From: Cytophagales bacterium
GTDB taxonomy: Bacteria; Bacteroidota; Bacteroidia; Cytophagales; Spirosomataceae
Direction: 5' to 3'
Length of the DNA stretch: 64,000 nucleotides
Assembly (NCBI GenBank): GCA_013298125.1
Contig: JAAFJP010000007.1
Coordinates: 62,001-126,000, forward strand
Shown here: piece after piece, positions 30,187-39,885 of the stretch
Layout of the letters: each line of letters starts with the position of its first letter
Position numbering within the stretch: position 1 is the stretch's first letter
The notes under the pieces: model-generated
Told to the model about the DNA's origin: nothing
Databases searched by the model: none
Seen by the model: only the letters and a program-made list of their open reading frames with translations
Program-made: the position numbers and the translations under genes

Positions 30187-30330
30187 GTCGTTTATTTATG
30201 TTCATATTTTAATTCGTTCCACAAAACTGTCATAGAACCAAAAATATTACAAGAAGAATTAGTTTGAACGAAACCTTACAAACTCTTTTTTTCTACTTTA
30301 ATACGATACCGACAATAGAGAGCCTTCCCC

Positions 30331-33072
30331 CTAATACTCAATATTATAAACCCCAGACCCCGCCTCAAATTCAAGCCCTTTATCCGTCTTTTTTACATTT
30401 TGAAAACCTAAACTTGCCATAAATTGTTCCCCCGCATTTGCTCCATTTTTATTTTTGGGTAAAGTGATTGTAGCAGTCGTATTGGCAGGAATTGTGAAGG
30501 TCAATTTTATCTTTCCATCCTCTTTATATTCCCAAGCCGAAGCAATTTCTCCGTAAGGGCTATTCAAGGTTGACTTTGCATATTTCAATTTCGTTGAAGG
30601 CTCTGGTTTCAAATAAAAATGCTTGTAACCCGTTGATTTTGAGTCAATTTCAATTCCTGCAACAACTCTATACATCCAGTCGCCAACGGCTCCGTAGGCG
30701 TAATGATTAAACGAATTCATAGTAATTTCTTGGAAAGTGCTATCTACTTTCTGACCGTCCCAACGCTCCCAGATGGTGGTTGCACCCATTTTTACAGGGT
30801 ATAACCATGAAGGAAATGTTTCCTGTAAAAGTAAATCATACGCTACATCCGTATATCCATTTTTTGTAAGTACATGACATAGATAAGGCGTACCCAAAAA
30901 GCCCGTAGAAAGGTGATTTTTACGGTTTTTTATGTCCTCTACTAAATGTCCAGCCGCTTTACTTTGGAGGTTTTCGGGCAATAATCCAAACATCAAAGCC
31001 AACACATAAGCCGTTTGAGAATCAGAGGCAACCCGTCCAGAAGGCGTTACATAATTTTCATTGAATACTTTTTTGACGTTCTCAAAAACCTCTCCGTACA
31101 TTTTGGCATCGTCATTTTTGCCCAAAGTCAAAGCCGCTTCTTTCAATAAACTGGCGGAATAGGCATAAAAAGCAGTGGCAATATAATCTTCATTGGTATA
31201 GCCGTCTGGTTCAGTAAAACTGCTCATGGCGGGTTTGTAATAAAGCCAATCACCAAACACACTTCCCTTCCTCCAAATGTATGAATCTCCTGATTTTTTA
31301 CGGATATAATCTACGTAGGCTTTCATGCTTGGGTACTGATTTTCAAGGAGTTGTTTGTCTCCGTAGGTCAAATACATCGTCCAGGGAGCAATCACCGAAA
31401 CATCTCCCCAACCTGCCGAAGTTGGCACGGTATTGAGGTTCATTTTGTCTAAAATATTAGGTACTACAAAGGGTACAGAGCCATCTGGGGCTTGGTCGGC
31501 GGCAACATCTTTTAGCCATTTAGTAAAGAAAGCCGATACGTCAAAATTGTAGGCTGCTGTTCTACAAAACGCCTGAGCATCGCCCGTCCAACCCAAACGC
31601 TCGTCTCGTTGTGGGCAATCGGTTGGCACATCCACAAAATTGCCTTTTTGCCCCCACTGAATGTTATGTTGCAATTGATTGACCAAAGGATTTGAACACT
31701 CAAAAGTACCCGTTGGCTTCATGTTTGAGTGAACAACTACGCCCGTGATATTTTCGGGTTTCAAGTCCATGCCTTCGATGGCAACGTATCTGAATCCCAT
31801 GAAGGTAAATCTTGGTTCATACACCTCCTCACCTTCGCCTTTGAGCGTATAGGTGAGCATACATTTCGCCTTTCTGAGGTTTTCAGTATAGAAATCTCCG
31901 TATTTATCCAAGACTTCTGCATGGCGTAAAACGATTTTTGTGCCTCTCGCTCCGCTGACTTTTAGTTTTATCCAACCTACCATATTTTGCCCCAAATCTG
32001 CTACTAAAAGTCCTTTGGGTGTTCGGAATATTTTGATGGGCTTTAACTCCTCAATACGTTCAACTTTTGCCCCTTCCGAGGCAATAAGATTCTTGTTATC
32101 GAACGTTGCAGTTGTTACAGCAGTCCATTTTGAGTCGTTAAAATTAGCCTCATTCCAACCTTTTACCTCACGAGTAGCATCATAATTTTCTCCATCATAA
32201 ATTTCATTTACGATGATTGGACCATCATTGGTAGATTTCCAAGAACCGTCCGAAAGCACCCAATCTTCCGTTCCATCGGTATATTTTACGTAAATCTGGC
32301 ATAATAATCCTAAGCGTTTTCCGTAGTAACCCTTGTTGTTCATCCAACCTAATGTACTCCTAAACCAACCTTCTCCCAGCATTGCACCCACCGCATTTGT
32401 GCCTGATTTTAGCATATTCGTAACATCATAAACTTGGTATTGCAAACGCTTGTGGTAGGCAGTCCACCCAGGCGTAAGCACCTCATTACCAACCTTTTGA
32501 CCATTCAAACTCAATTCATAATATCCGTGACTCGTTACGTAAGCACGGGCGTAAGTAATCTTATTTTTCAAAGCAAAACTTTTTCTCAATAGCCACGCTG
32601 GCGATTTATCCACTTCTGACATTGCTTGTGTGCTTGGTTCAATCCATTGGGCTTTCCAGTCATTGACCGACAACATTCCCATTTCCCACGAGGCAGTGCT
32701 ACTCCAAGCCAACTCACGCCCTTGATTATCCCAGATTTTTACTTGCCAAAAATAAGACTTGCCCGATTGCAAAGCCGCACCTTTATAGACTTGAAGAATG
32801 GACTCGCTCGAAGGCGTTTTACCAGAATCCCAAACAAGGTTTTTCTTATCAAAGGTTTGATTTAAAGATACCCGAATTTGATAGGCATTTTGTAAGATAT
32901 TCTTTTCGGAAGACTTCAATTTCCAACTTAATCGAGGATTTAAAACATCAATACCCATTGGGTTTTGCTTGTGTTCGCAAGTCATTTCAGTAATTTGAAC
33001 TTGCGAAAAAGTGGCAGAAATAATTAGAAAGAAGAAAAAGCAGAAGCCCATAGTTTTTTGAGTAATTTTCAT
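30331..33072 (-). CDS. GH78 family alpha-L-rhamnosidase
   Basis: Signal peptide; NPMGIDVLNPRLSWKL; VPTDCPQRDERLGWTGDAQAFCRTAAYNF; TTIWERWDG. Confidence 0.93.
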   Translation of the reverse strand: MKITQKTMGFCFFFFLIISATFSQVQITEMTCEHKQNPMGIDVLNPRLSWKLKSSEKNILQNAYQIRVSLNQTFDKKNLVWDSGKTPSSESILQVYKGAALQSGKSYFWQVKIWDNQGRELAWSSTASWEMGMLSVNDWKAQWIEPSTQAMSEVDKSPAWLLRKSFALKNKITYARAYVTSHGYYELSLNGQKVGNEVLTPGWTAYHKRLQYQVYDVTNMLKSGTNAVGAMLGEGWFRSTLGWMNNKGYYGKRLGLLCQIYVKYTDGTEDWVLSDGSWKSTNDGPIIVNEIYDGENYDATREVKGWNEANFNDSKWTAVTTATFDNKNLIASEGAKVERIEELKPIKIFRTPKGLLVADLGQNMVGWIKLKVSGARGTKIVLRHAEVLDKYGDFYTENLRKAKCMLTYTLKGEGEEVYEPRFTFMGFRYVAIEGMDLKPENITGVVVHSNMKPTGTFECSNPLVNQLQHNIQWGQKGNFVDVPTDCPQRDERLGWTGDAQAFCRTAAYNFDVSAFFTKWLKDVAADQAPDGSVPFVVPNILDKMNLNTVPTSAGWGDVSVIAPWTMYLTYGDKQLLENQYPSMKAYVDYIRKKSGDSYIWRKGSVFGDWLYYKPAMSSFTEPDGYTNEDYIATAFYAYSASLLKEAALTLGKNDDAKMYGEVFENVKKVFNENYVTPSGRVASDSQTAYVLALMFGLLPENLQSKAAGHLVEDIKNRKNHLSTGFLGTPYLCHVLTKNGYTDVAYDLLLQETFPSWLYPVKMGATTIWERWDGQKVDSTFQEITMNSFNHYAYGAVGDWMYRVVAGIEIDSKSTGYKHFYLKPEPSTKLKYAKSTLNSPYGEIASAWEYKEDGKIKLTFTIPANTTATITLPKNKNGANAGEQFMASLGFQNVKKTDKGLEFEAGSGVYNIEY

Positions 33073-33204
33073 GGAATTAAGTATTTTGGAATATTTGAAG
33101 ACATTTTTTCTTAAAAGGATATAAATTTTTACAAGAATAAGTCAAAAAAAGGTTAAAATTGTCATGTAGTCGCCTGTTTGGTGATAATAATGTAGATAAA
33201 AACA

Positions 33205-34215
33205 ATGTACAAACTCAAACTAAATCCCAACGATAAAACGCCCAAATACAAACAAATTATTGAGTCGGTAATGGCAGATATTGAGCGAAATGTTTTAAAG
33301 AAAAACGAGCAATTACCCTCTATTTCTGAACTCAGTGAGGAGTATTATTTGGCTCGTGATACCGTGGAAAAAGCCTATCGTGAATTGCGAGAGAGGGGCT
33401 TCATTACGTCTGTACAAGGGAAGGGATATTATGTGAATAGCGGTGAAAACAAGAAGATGAAAATTCTCTTGATTTTCAATAAATTAAGTTCTTATAAAAA
33501 GCTGATTTACTATGCTTTTTTGAAAGTTTTGGGCGATAAGGCTTCTGTGGATTTACAAATTCATCACTACAACGCCCGACTTTTTGAGGAGATTATTGAT
33601 AAAAACTTAGGGAAATATAATCACTATGTCGTGATGCCTCATTTCTTTCCAGAAGAAGATAAATATTTGGCAATCAAAGTATTAGAGAAAATTCCAAAAG
33701 ATGAATTAGTATTGTTGGATAAAGATTTACTCGATTTCAAGCATGAATGTTTAACGGTTTATCAAGATTTTGAAAGGGACGTTTCGGAGACTTTGGATAA
33801 CGCTAACGACTTAATGGAAAAATACAAAAAAGTCGTTTTGGTGTTTCCGAGTGATGGCAATTATCCCATCGAAATTGTGCGGGGAGTTCGGTATTTCTGT
33901 GTAAATTCAAAGAAGGAATTTATGATGAAAGAAAGCGTTGAAAATGAGATTTTGCAAGCTCAAACGGTATATTTAGTAGTGGAAGAAACGGATTTAGCGG
34001 ATTTAGTCAAAAAAGCAAGAATGTCAAGTTTTATGTTGGGTCAAGATATTGGAATTATCTCTTTCAACGAAACAACCTTGAAGGAATTATTAGGTATCAC
34101 AGTCATCACAACCGACTTTGAAACGATGGGCAGAACGGCGGCGGCTTTGTTATTGGATAATAAAAAAATTAAAGTAAAAAATCCGTTTTATATGATACGA
34201 AGAGAAACGTTATAG
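33205..34215 (+). CDS. GntR family transcriptional regulator with LacI-like sensor domain
   Basis: KYKQIIESVMADIERNVLKKNEQLPSISELSEEYYLARDTVEKAYRELRERGFI; divergent from GH78 gene. Confidence 0.9.
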   Translation: MYKLKLNPNDKTPKYKQIIESVMADIERNVLKKNEQLPSISELSEEYYLARDTVEKAYRELRERGFITSVQGKGYYVNSGENKKMKILLIFNKLSSYKKLIYYAFLKVLGDKASVDLQIHHYNARLFEEIIDKNLGKYNHYVVMPHFFPEEDKYLAIKVLEKIPKDELVLLDKDLLDFKHECLTVYQDFERDVSETLDNANDLMEKYKKVVLVFPSDGNYPIEIVRGVRYFCVNSKKEFMMKESVENEILQAQTVYLVVEETDLADLVKKARMSSFMLGQDIGIISFNETTLKELLGITVITTDFETMGRTAAALLLDNKKIKVKNPFYMIRRETL

Positions 34216-34369
34216 TTCTGGGTTCAGAGTTTAAACGTTCGTTTTACTCCATCATTCATTCTAACATTGAGTTACATGAAATCAATCACCCGTACATACG
34301 TAAAAAACTACTTGGACCAACAATCAATCAAACAAATGAGTATGTATATTTGCAGAAATAACGTAAATC

Positions 34370-35104
34370 GTGTCCCAAAACAAATCCACCATATTTCAAA
34401 ATTTAGGTTTAATTGACTACCAAACCGCTTGGGATTATCAAGAAAAACTCCATGCCGAAATCGTAGCTATTAAACTTGAAAACAGAAATTTATCGCCTGA
34501 AAATCAATTAGATACGCCCAACTATATTCTCTTTTGTGAACACCCACACGTTTATACACTCGGTAAAAGTGGTAAACCTGAACATCTTTTATTAGATGAA
34601 AAAGGTTTAGAGGATTATGGAGCCAAATATTACAAAATCAATCGAGGAGGAGATATTACCTATCATGGCAAAGGGCAATTGATTGGCTACCCGATTTTGG
34701 ATTTAGAAAACTTCTTTACGGACATCCACAAGTATATGCGATTTTTGGAAGAAGCTGTTATCAAAACTTGTGCAGATTTTGGGATTGAGGCAGGTCGTAT
34801 TCAGGGGCTTACGGGTGTGTGGATTGACCATATTTCACTCCAAAACCCAAGAAAAATTTGTGCGATGGGCGTAAAGGCAAGTCGCTGGGTAACAATGCAC
34901 GGTTTTGCTTTGAATGTCAATACGGATTTGAGTTATTTTAACTACATTGTTCCTTGTGGTATCGACGATAAAGCGGTTACATCTATGGAAAAGGAATTAG
35001 GTCAAGTTGTTGATTTTCAAGACGTTTCGGATAAAATGTTAAAAAATTTAGAGGAAATATTTGATACAAGCCCCCTAACCCCCAGAGGGGGATATCGGGC
35101 GTAA
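34370..35104 (+). CDS. lipB: Lipoyl(octanoyl) transferase LipB (GTG start)
   Basis: INRGGDITYHGKGQLIGYPILDL, VWIDH, ICAMGVKASRWVTMHGFALNV. Confidence 0.95.
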   Translation: MSQNKSTIFQNLGLIDYQTAWDYQEKLHAEIVAIKLENRNLSPENQLDTPNYILFCEHPHVYTLGKSGKPEHLLLDEKGLEDYGAKYYKINRGGDITYHGKGQLIGYPILDLENFFTDIHKYMRFLEEAVIKTCADFGIEAGRIQGLTGVWIDHISLQNPRKICAMGVKASRWVTMHGFALNVNTDLSYFNYIVPCGIDDKAVTSMEKELGQVVDFQDVSDKMLKNLEEIFDTSPLTPRGGYRA

Positions 35105-35136
35105 ATTTTAATTCCTCCTCTGGGGGTTAGGGGGCT
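35069..35136. repeat. Inverted repeat with 23-bp arms overlapping the lipB 3' end
   Basis: AGCCCCCTAACCCCCAGAGGGGG (35069-35091) and CCTCCTCTGGGGGTTAGGGGGCT (35114-35136), 1 mismatch. Confidence 0.88.
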
Positions 35137-35143
35137 ACCAATT

Positions 35144-35551
35144 ATGAAAAAAGATATAGAATTTCCAGTGGTTGAAGGCGTAAAAATTACTATTGCCAGA
35201 CGTTTCAATGAACTCAACGAAGCCGAATGGGATGTTTACTTGATTAACCGTTTGAAGACATCCATTGATACCGTGTTCGTAACGTCTCGTGGGTACGGTT
35301 TTGATAAAGATGGAAGTCCCATCAAAACCTCGGAATTACGTCATTTCCATAAAAATTGTGAGGCAGGTGAGATTATCAAAATTGAGATGATTACCCCCGA
35401 TGTATTTCATTTGAATAATGAATATTGGGTGAGCTACTACATTGGTAATCAGATATTTGACAAAAAATTTATCTTCGTGCCAGATAGTATTCGTGAAGAG
35501 AATTTAATCAAAATAGAACACTTGAATTTGGAAGGTGTTTTGCATGAATGA
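35144..35551 (+). CDS. Hypothetical protein
   Basis: Intact ORF with ATG start, downstream of lipB on same strand. Confidence 0.65.
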   Translation: MKKDIEFPVVEGVKITIARRFNELNEAEWDVYLINRLKTSIDTVFVTSRGYGFDKDGSPIKTSELRHFHKNCEAGEIIKIEMITPDVFHLNNEYWVSYYIGNQIFDKKFIFVPDSIREENLIKIEHLNLEGVLHE

Positions 35552-35568
35552 AATTTAAAGTATCGTAG

Positions 35569-35630
35569 GGGCGTATCGCATACGCCCGTATTGTTTGTCC
35601 AACGGGCGTATGCGATACGCCCCTACAAAA
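35569..35630. repeat. Nested palindrome, 25-bp perfect arms
   Basis: GTAGGGGCGTATCGCATACGCCCGT-N12-ACGGGCGTATGCGATACGCCCCTAC; each arm contains GGGCGTAT-CGC-ATACGCCC-type dyad. Confidence 0.92.
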
Positions 35631-35648
35631 TAAATATCCTTTACAACA

Positions 35649-36374
35649 ATGGATTTCCAAAAACTCGCAAAAAACTTATTATTCATAGACATCGAAACGG
35701 TTTCGGCAGAGGGAGAATTTTCTCGCCTTTCAGACCGCATGAAGGCTCTGTGGCTACATAAAGCCAGTTTTTTGAGTAATCCTTCTAACCTAAACGATGA
35801 AGATTTCTACTTTGACCGTGCAGGAATTTATGCCGAATACGGAAAAATTATCAGCATTGGAGTCGGTTTTTTTCATTGGAACGACGACAACGAAGTCTGC
35901 TTAAAAGTAAAATCTATCAGCTATGACGATGAAGCACAGGTTTTGAGGGAATTTAAAGTCCTCATCGAAAAAAAATATAAGCCTACTTCTTTATCTTTAT
36001 GCGCCCATAACGGAAAAGAATTTGATTATCCGTATATTTGTAGGAGAATGCTGGTCAATGGTATCGACATTCCAAAAGCTCTTCAAATCTCAGGGCGAAA
36101 ACCTTGGGAAATCCCACATTTTGACACCTTAGATATGTGGAAATTTGGTGATAAAAAACACTACACATCACTGGAATTATTAGCCGCTCTCTTTAATATT
36201 CCCAGTAGCAAGATTGAACTCAGCGGTGACCAAGTGAATCATACTTATTACCGTGAAAACGACTTGGCTAAAATCGCCCGATATTGTCGAGAAGACATCA
36301 TCGTTTTAGCTCAATTGTTCTTGAAATTTCAAAATTTGGCATTAGTCGAAGAACGGAACATAGAGAGAATCTAA
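35649..36374 (+). CDS. Predicted 3'-5' exonuclease (PolB-like)
   Basis: LLFIDIETVSAEGEFS, AHNGKEFDYPYICRR, Y-R-x-ND-CREDI region. Confidence 0.85.
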   Translation: MDFQKLAKNLLFIDIETVSAEGEFSRLSDRMKALWLHKASFLSNPSNLNDEDFYFDRAGIYAEYGKIISIGVGFFHWNDDNEVCLKVKSISYDDEAQVLREFKVLIEKKYKPTSLSLCAHNGKEFDYPYICRRMLVNGIDIPKALQISGRKPWEIPHFDTLDMWKFGDKKHYTSLELLAALFNIPSSKIELSGDQVNHTYYRENDLAKIARYCREDIIVLAQLFLKFQNLALVEERNIERI

Positions 36375-36487
36375 TCATTTTTACTCAATTTTACCTTTTA
36401 AAAAGTACCTTTCCGTCTCAATATCCGTCTTATTAACATTCACGTATTAAATTTACAAAACTTAACCTAAGTGTTGGACGATAACCC

Positions 36488-37657
36488 ATGAAAAGACTTT
36501 TTTTAACCCTAACTTTTACGACTTTTTATCTTGCCACATACTCACAAATATTTACTCAACTCAAAGCCGAAAAAGCTCTTCAAAACTACCGAGATAATTT
36601 AGCAACGCTCAGGAAGGAACATACCAACGGAAGAACTCTTCCTGACGTTAAATTCATGTTTTTTGGTATGGGTGACCGCCTGAAAATGATTTATCGAGAC
36701 GGAAATTTGATTAATGCCAAGACTGGTAAAGCACTCAGACGTTGGAAGGTAAAAACAGCCATTATTGTTCCCTCAGAATATTTAGTTCATCTCGAACTCG
36801 AGAATGGTAAAGCCGTTGATATCCAAGAAGATACCCAGGGAGTTTACATTTATGAAAACGGAATGCAGGTAATAATGGCAGAAAGTCGTCTGAGTTTACC
36901 CTCTTTTTCTGACAGAAAATACAGCCTCATTCTCAAAGTCCTGTTGCATGAAATTCTAATAAATGTAAACGAAGGATTGCCCTTAGCTAATTTCTTGGTT
37001 TATCAAAAACCTACGTATCGAGATGCTGCAATGATGACTATGGTTTTGAAAAAAACTGATAACATAAATCTCTTGACCAATTGGGTAATTAACCTAAAAG
37101 AACCTTATGATAGAAGCAGAGAAGGAAGCCCAGAAGTAGATAATTTGGGACAGGCTCTGTACATTATTTCGATGGTCTCAGATAGTAAGCATCCCCTCAT
37201 TGAGAAGATTTTAGAAGAGGCAGAAGGGTATAAAAATAGTGATTATATCGAAGGAAAAACGAGTGATAATTTTCATCCTGTTTATCAAACCAAATGGATA
37301 AAATATGGACTGAAATCTTTGGGTATTTCAGATAACTATAAAATTCCTTTGATGTATGATAATTATTCACCCGTATTTTGGTTGGACTATAAAATCCAAA
37401 ATGTGGGTGGAAGGCAATTTGATGAAGTAACGAGCCTCAATTCTCCCTACCTCACATGGGCGGAGGATCATTTTTATAGTCAAAAAAGGGGTATTGTTTC
37501 TTTGTCAGATTATCCCCTCACGTGGGAATCTGACTCAAAAACAGCTAATTACGCAGGAATGGATGTGATAGGACAAGGTTATGTGCAAGGCAAAATCTGT
37601 GCAACCCACGCATGGCACGCTGCGGAGATGTTTTTGGTGTTAGTGGAACAGAAGTAA
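36488..37657 (+). CDS. Exported hypothetical protein
   Basis: Signal peptide MKRLFLTLTFTTFYLATYSQ; intact 389-aa ORF. Confidence 0.6.
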   Translation: MKRLFLTLTFTTFYLATYSQIFTQLKAEKALQNYRDNLATLRKEHTNGRTLPDVKFMFFGMGDRLKMIYRDGNLINAKTGKALRRWKVKTAIIVPSEYLVHLELENGKAVDIQEDTQGVYIYENGMQVIMAESRLSLPSFSDRKYSLILKVLLHEILINVNEGLPLANFLVYQKPTYRDAAMMTMVLKKTDNINLLTNWVINLKEPYDRSREGSPEVDNLGQALYIISMVSDSKHPLIEKILEEAEGYKNSDYIEGKTSDNFHPVYQTKWIKYGLKSLGISDNYKIPLMYDNYSPVFWLDYKIQNVGGRQFDEVTSLNSPYLTWAEDHFYSQKRGIVSLSDYPLTWESDSKTANYAGMDVIGQGYVQGKICATHAWHAAEMFLVLVEQK

Positions 37658-37740
37658 AAGTTGTTAAGTTGCTAATTTTTAAGTTGTTAAGTTTTATCGT
37701 TAGCTATTTTATTAGCTTAAAACTTAACAACTTATCACTT
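37657..37740. repeat. Inverted array with ~8-nt period (AAGTTNYT)
   Basis: AAGTTGTT AAGTTGCT AATTTTT AAGTTGTT AAGTTTTA; perfect arms AAGTTGTTAAGTTTTA (37681-37696) / TAAAACTTAACAACTT (37718-37733). Confidence 0.8.
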
Positions 37741-37742
37741 CT

Positions 37743-38180
37743 CTACTCATATTTCTTAGGAGCATACAAAAACCCAAATGCCTCTGCCCCCTCCCGTGTA
37801 TGTACCTTGTGATGTACATAGTGAGCCTTCATAATTCGCTTCATGTAGGGATGTTTGGCAATAAATTTTATTCTGATTCTACGGTGAACGATGACATCAT
37901 GGAAGATGAAGTAAAAAATACCATAAAACGCCACTCCAAGCCCAATCCAGAATAAAAACCAAAGCCCTTCTACATAAGTCCCCAGAGCAAAAGTGGTAAT
38001 TGAAACCACCGCAAAAACAACGGCAAAAAGGTCGTTTTTCTCTAAGGGTTCGTTATGATGAACGTGGTGCGACTTGTGCCACGTCCACATGACACCGTGC
38101 ATAATGTATTTGTGCGTAAACCACGCCACTCCTTCCATGAAAAAAAACGTACCAATCGCCAATAATGCTTTTACTAACAT
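37743..38180 (-). CDS. Sterol desaturase/beta-carotene hydroxylase-like (CrtZ-like) protein
   Basis: HKYIMHGVMWTWHKSHHVHHNEPLEKND; HDVIVHRR; HYVHHKVHTREGAEAFGFL. Confidence 0.85.
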   Translation of the reverse strand: MLVKALLAIGTFFFMEGVAWFTHKYIMHGVMWTWHKSHHVHHNEPLEKNDLFAVVFAVVSITTFALGTYVEGLWFLFWIGLGVAFYGIFYFIFHDVIVHRRIRIKFIAKHPYMKRIMKAHYVHHKVHTREGAEAFGFLYAPKKYE

Positions 38181-38441
38181 AACTTTATGAAATAGTTAAA
38201 AAATTAAAAGTGTAAAATTAAAAATAGAATACACTGATAATCAAATATTTATGAATTTAGAATAATTGTATAGTTGTATTTGAAAACTCATATAAATACA
38301 GACTTTTTCAAATTATGTGACCAACTACCATTCAAACCAAACGTTTTCAGAATTTGTTTTGCATTTCAAACAAAATTAGGTGTCCAAATCTCTATCCAAA
38401 GCATCAGAATCAAATACTCTTAATTTTACACTCTAATTTTT

Positions 38442-38588
38442 AAGTAGCAGTATGTAAATAAACGACGTTTATTTTATTCACCACAAAAGAATTAAAAGGT
38501 ATCAAAAGTATCGTGTTTATAAACTATTGTTTTCTTTTGAAACTTTTGTGGTTAAAGAAAAACGTCGTTTAAATTAGATTGACTACTT
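38442..38588. repeat. Palindromic MITE-like element, copy 2 (inverted relative to copy 1)
   Basis: Core 38460-38570 bounded by AAACGACGTTT / AAACGTCGTTT; outer AAGTAG...CTACTT. Confidence 0.8.
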
Positions 38589-38649
38589 AATTATTCCTTT
38601 GTGATAAAAACAAAATGTAACTACTGTTTGAAAAACAATAATTTGTTTA

Positions 38650-38765
38650 GGCAACCCCGTCTGTGCGACCCAGTCGGAACACGATTTTAGGATTTACAGG
38701 ACTTTTATGATTAATCTTGTTAATTTTACTAATCTTAACGGTGCGACGTTTCGCAATCGTGTGCT
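38650..38765. repeat. Degenerate intergenic repeat-like segment
   Basis: ACACGATT (38679-38686) ... AATCGTGT (38755-38762) with flanking GTGCGAC motifs; AT-rich TTTACAGGACTTTTATGATTAATCTTGTTAATTTTAC centre; no ORF. Confidence 0.4.
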
Positions 38766-38897
38766 GAAATAAGAATAAGACAATTTAAAGTTTTTTGAAC
38801 ACTACTTACTGAAACATCATTTCCTCAAATTTAGCCAAAACCTTACCATCAATAAAAGAGATTGTTTTTAGATAAAATATTGAACAATAACCCAAAA

Positions 38898-39881
38898 CTA
38901 CCGAATAGTTATCAAGCGGTACTGCGTATATTGGTCCTTATTGGGATTGTAAATAATCTCAATTTCACGCAAACCAAAATCCGTTTTTACTTGAAATAAA
39001 TCATAGTCAAAACCGTCTATTTTACCTTGTTTTATGGGTTTTCCATAAACGGTTGAATACATAGCCGAACCTGCATTGCTATTAAATCCTCCCGCTAAAC
39101 CATTCGTATAACATCTATATCCGTCTATTTCCCCCTCGCCATAGAGCAAAATTTCACGCACCGTTTTATCGTCATTCAGTAGTAATTGCATACCTTGATA
39201 TGTTACACCAACACTACGACCTTTTGCGTGTTTTTGGGTTCGTTTTTTGTATAAAGGATATTCATAAAACGTAGTTTCTTTATATATTTTTCCGATGGCT
39301 GCGAATAGCGGATGTTTTGGAAAAAGGGCTTTTTCGTGTTCAGCATTTTTAACGGCAATCCAATCATTGAAAGGTGTTCCCTCTCGTTTGAAACCAATAT
39401 TTGTGGTTGGTACAGTGGTCTTAAATTCTGTTTCAACCCATTTTTTAAAATCAGGATTAAAGCCCGCATTAAGGTCTTCGTGTTCTCCAATTTTATTGAG
39501 TTCCTGAATGGTATGCTCAGAAAAATAGCCCAAAGTTTCATAACCAATTGCCAAAAGCCTTAGAAAATCCACGAAATTATCTGCCAATTCTGTTCCCCAG
39601 CCTTCGTCTGCACTGAGGTGCATATAGATTTGTTTACCCGCTTCGGGTTGCCAAATCCCAACCATCGAACCATTGCCCGTTGAGCCAAATTGTACAAAAT
39701 ACGAGTTCAAATTGGGAATGCCTGACCAATGTGTAATTGCTTCGCCGTCGTCGGCAAAAAGTTCAAAATCACCCCCTGGGAGAGCTTCGTTGGCATTGTA
39801 CCAATCGCAAAATTTTTCCATTCCTTCGGGAATTGGAATAGTAGCGGGAAAACCGTTTTTAATTTCCTGAAATGTACTCAT
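38898..39881 (-). CDS. SUKH/SMI1-KNR4-like immunity-type protein
   Basis: IPEGMEKFCDWYNANEALPGGDFELFADDGEAITHW...GTELADNFVDFLRLLAIGYETLG. Confidence 0.6.
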   Translation of the reverse strand: MSTFQEIKNGFPATIPIPEGMEKFCDWYNANEALPGGDFELFADDGEAITHWSGIPNLNSYFVQFGSTGNGSMVGIWQPEAGKQIYMHLSADEGWGTELADNFVDFLRLLAIGYETLGYFSEHTIQELNKIGEHEDLNAGFNPDFKKWVETEFKTTVPTTNIGFKREGTPFNDWIAVKNAEHEKALFPKHPLFAAIGKIYKETTFYEYPLYKKRTQKHAKGRSVGVTYQGMQLLLNDDKTVREILLYGEGEIDGYRCYTNGLAGGFNSNAGSAMYSTVYGKPIKQGKIDGFDYDLFQVKTDFGLREIEIIYNPNKDQYTQYRLITIR

Positions 39882-39885
39882 TTTG

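Noticed and set aside
33073-34215. GH78 + GntR as a complete polysaccharide utilisation locus
   Set aside because: No SusC/SusD pair or additional CAZymes adjacent; only a regulator-enzyme pair can be supported.
35017-35217. Minus ORF containing SPLTPRGG peptides near lipB
   Set aside because: It is just the translation of the palindromic repeat on the other strand.
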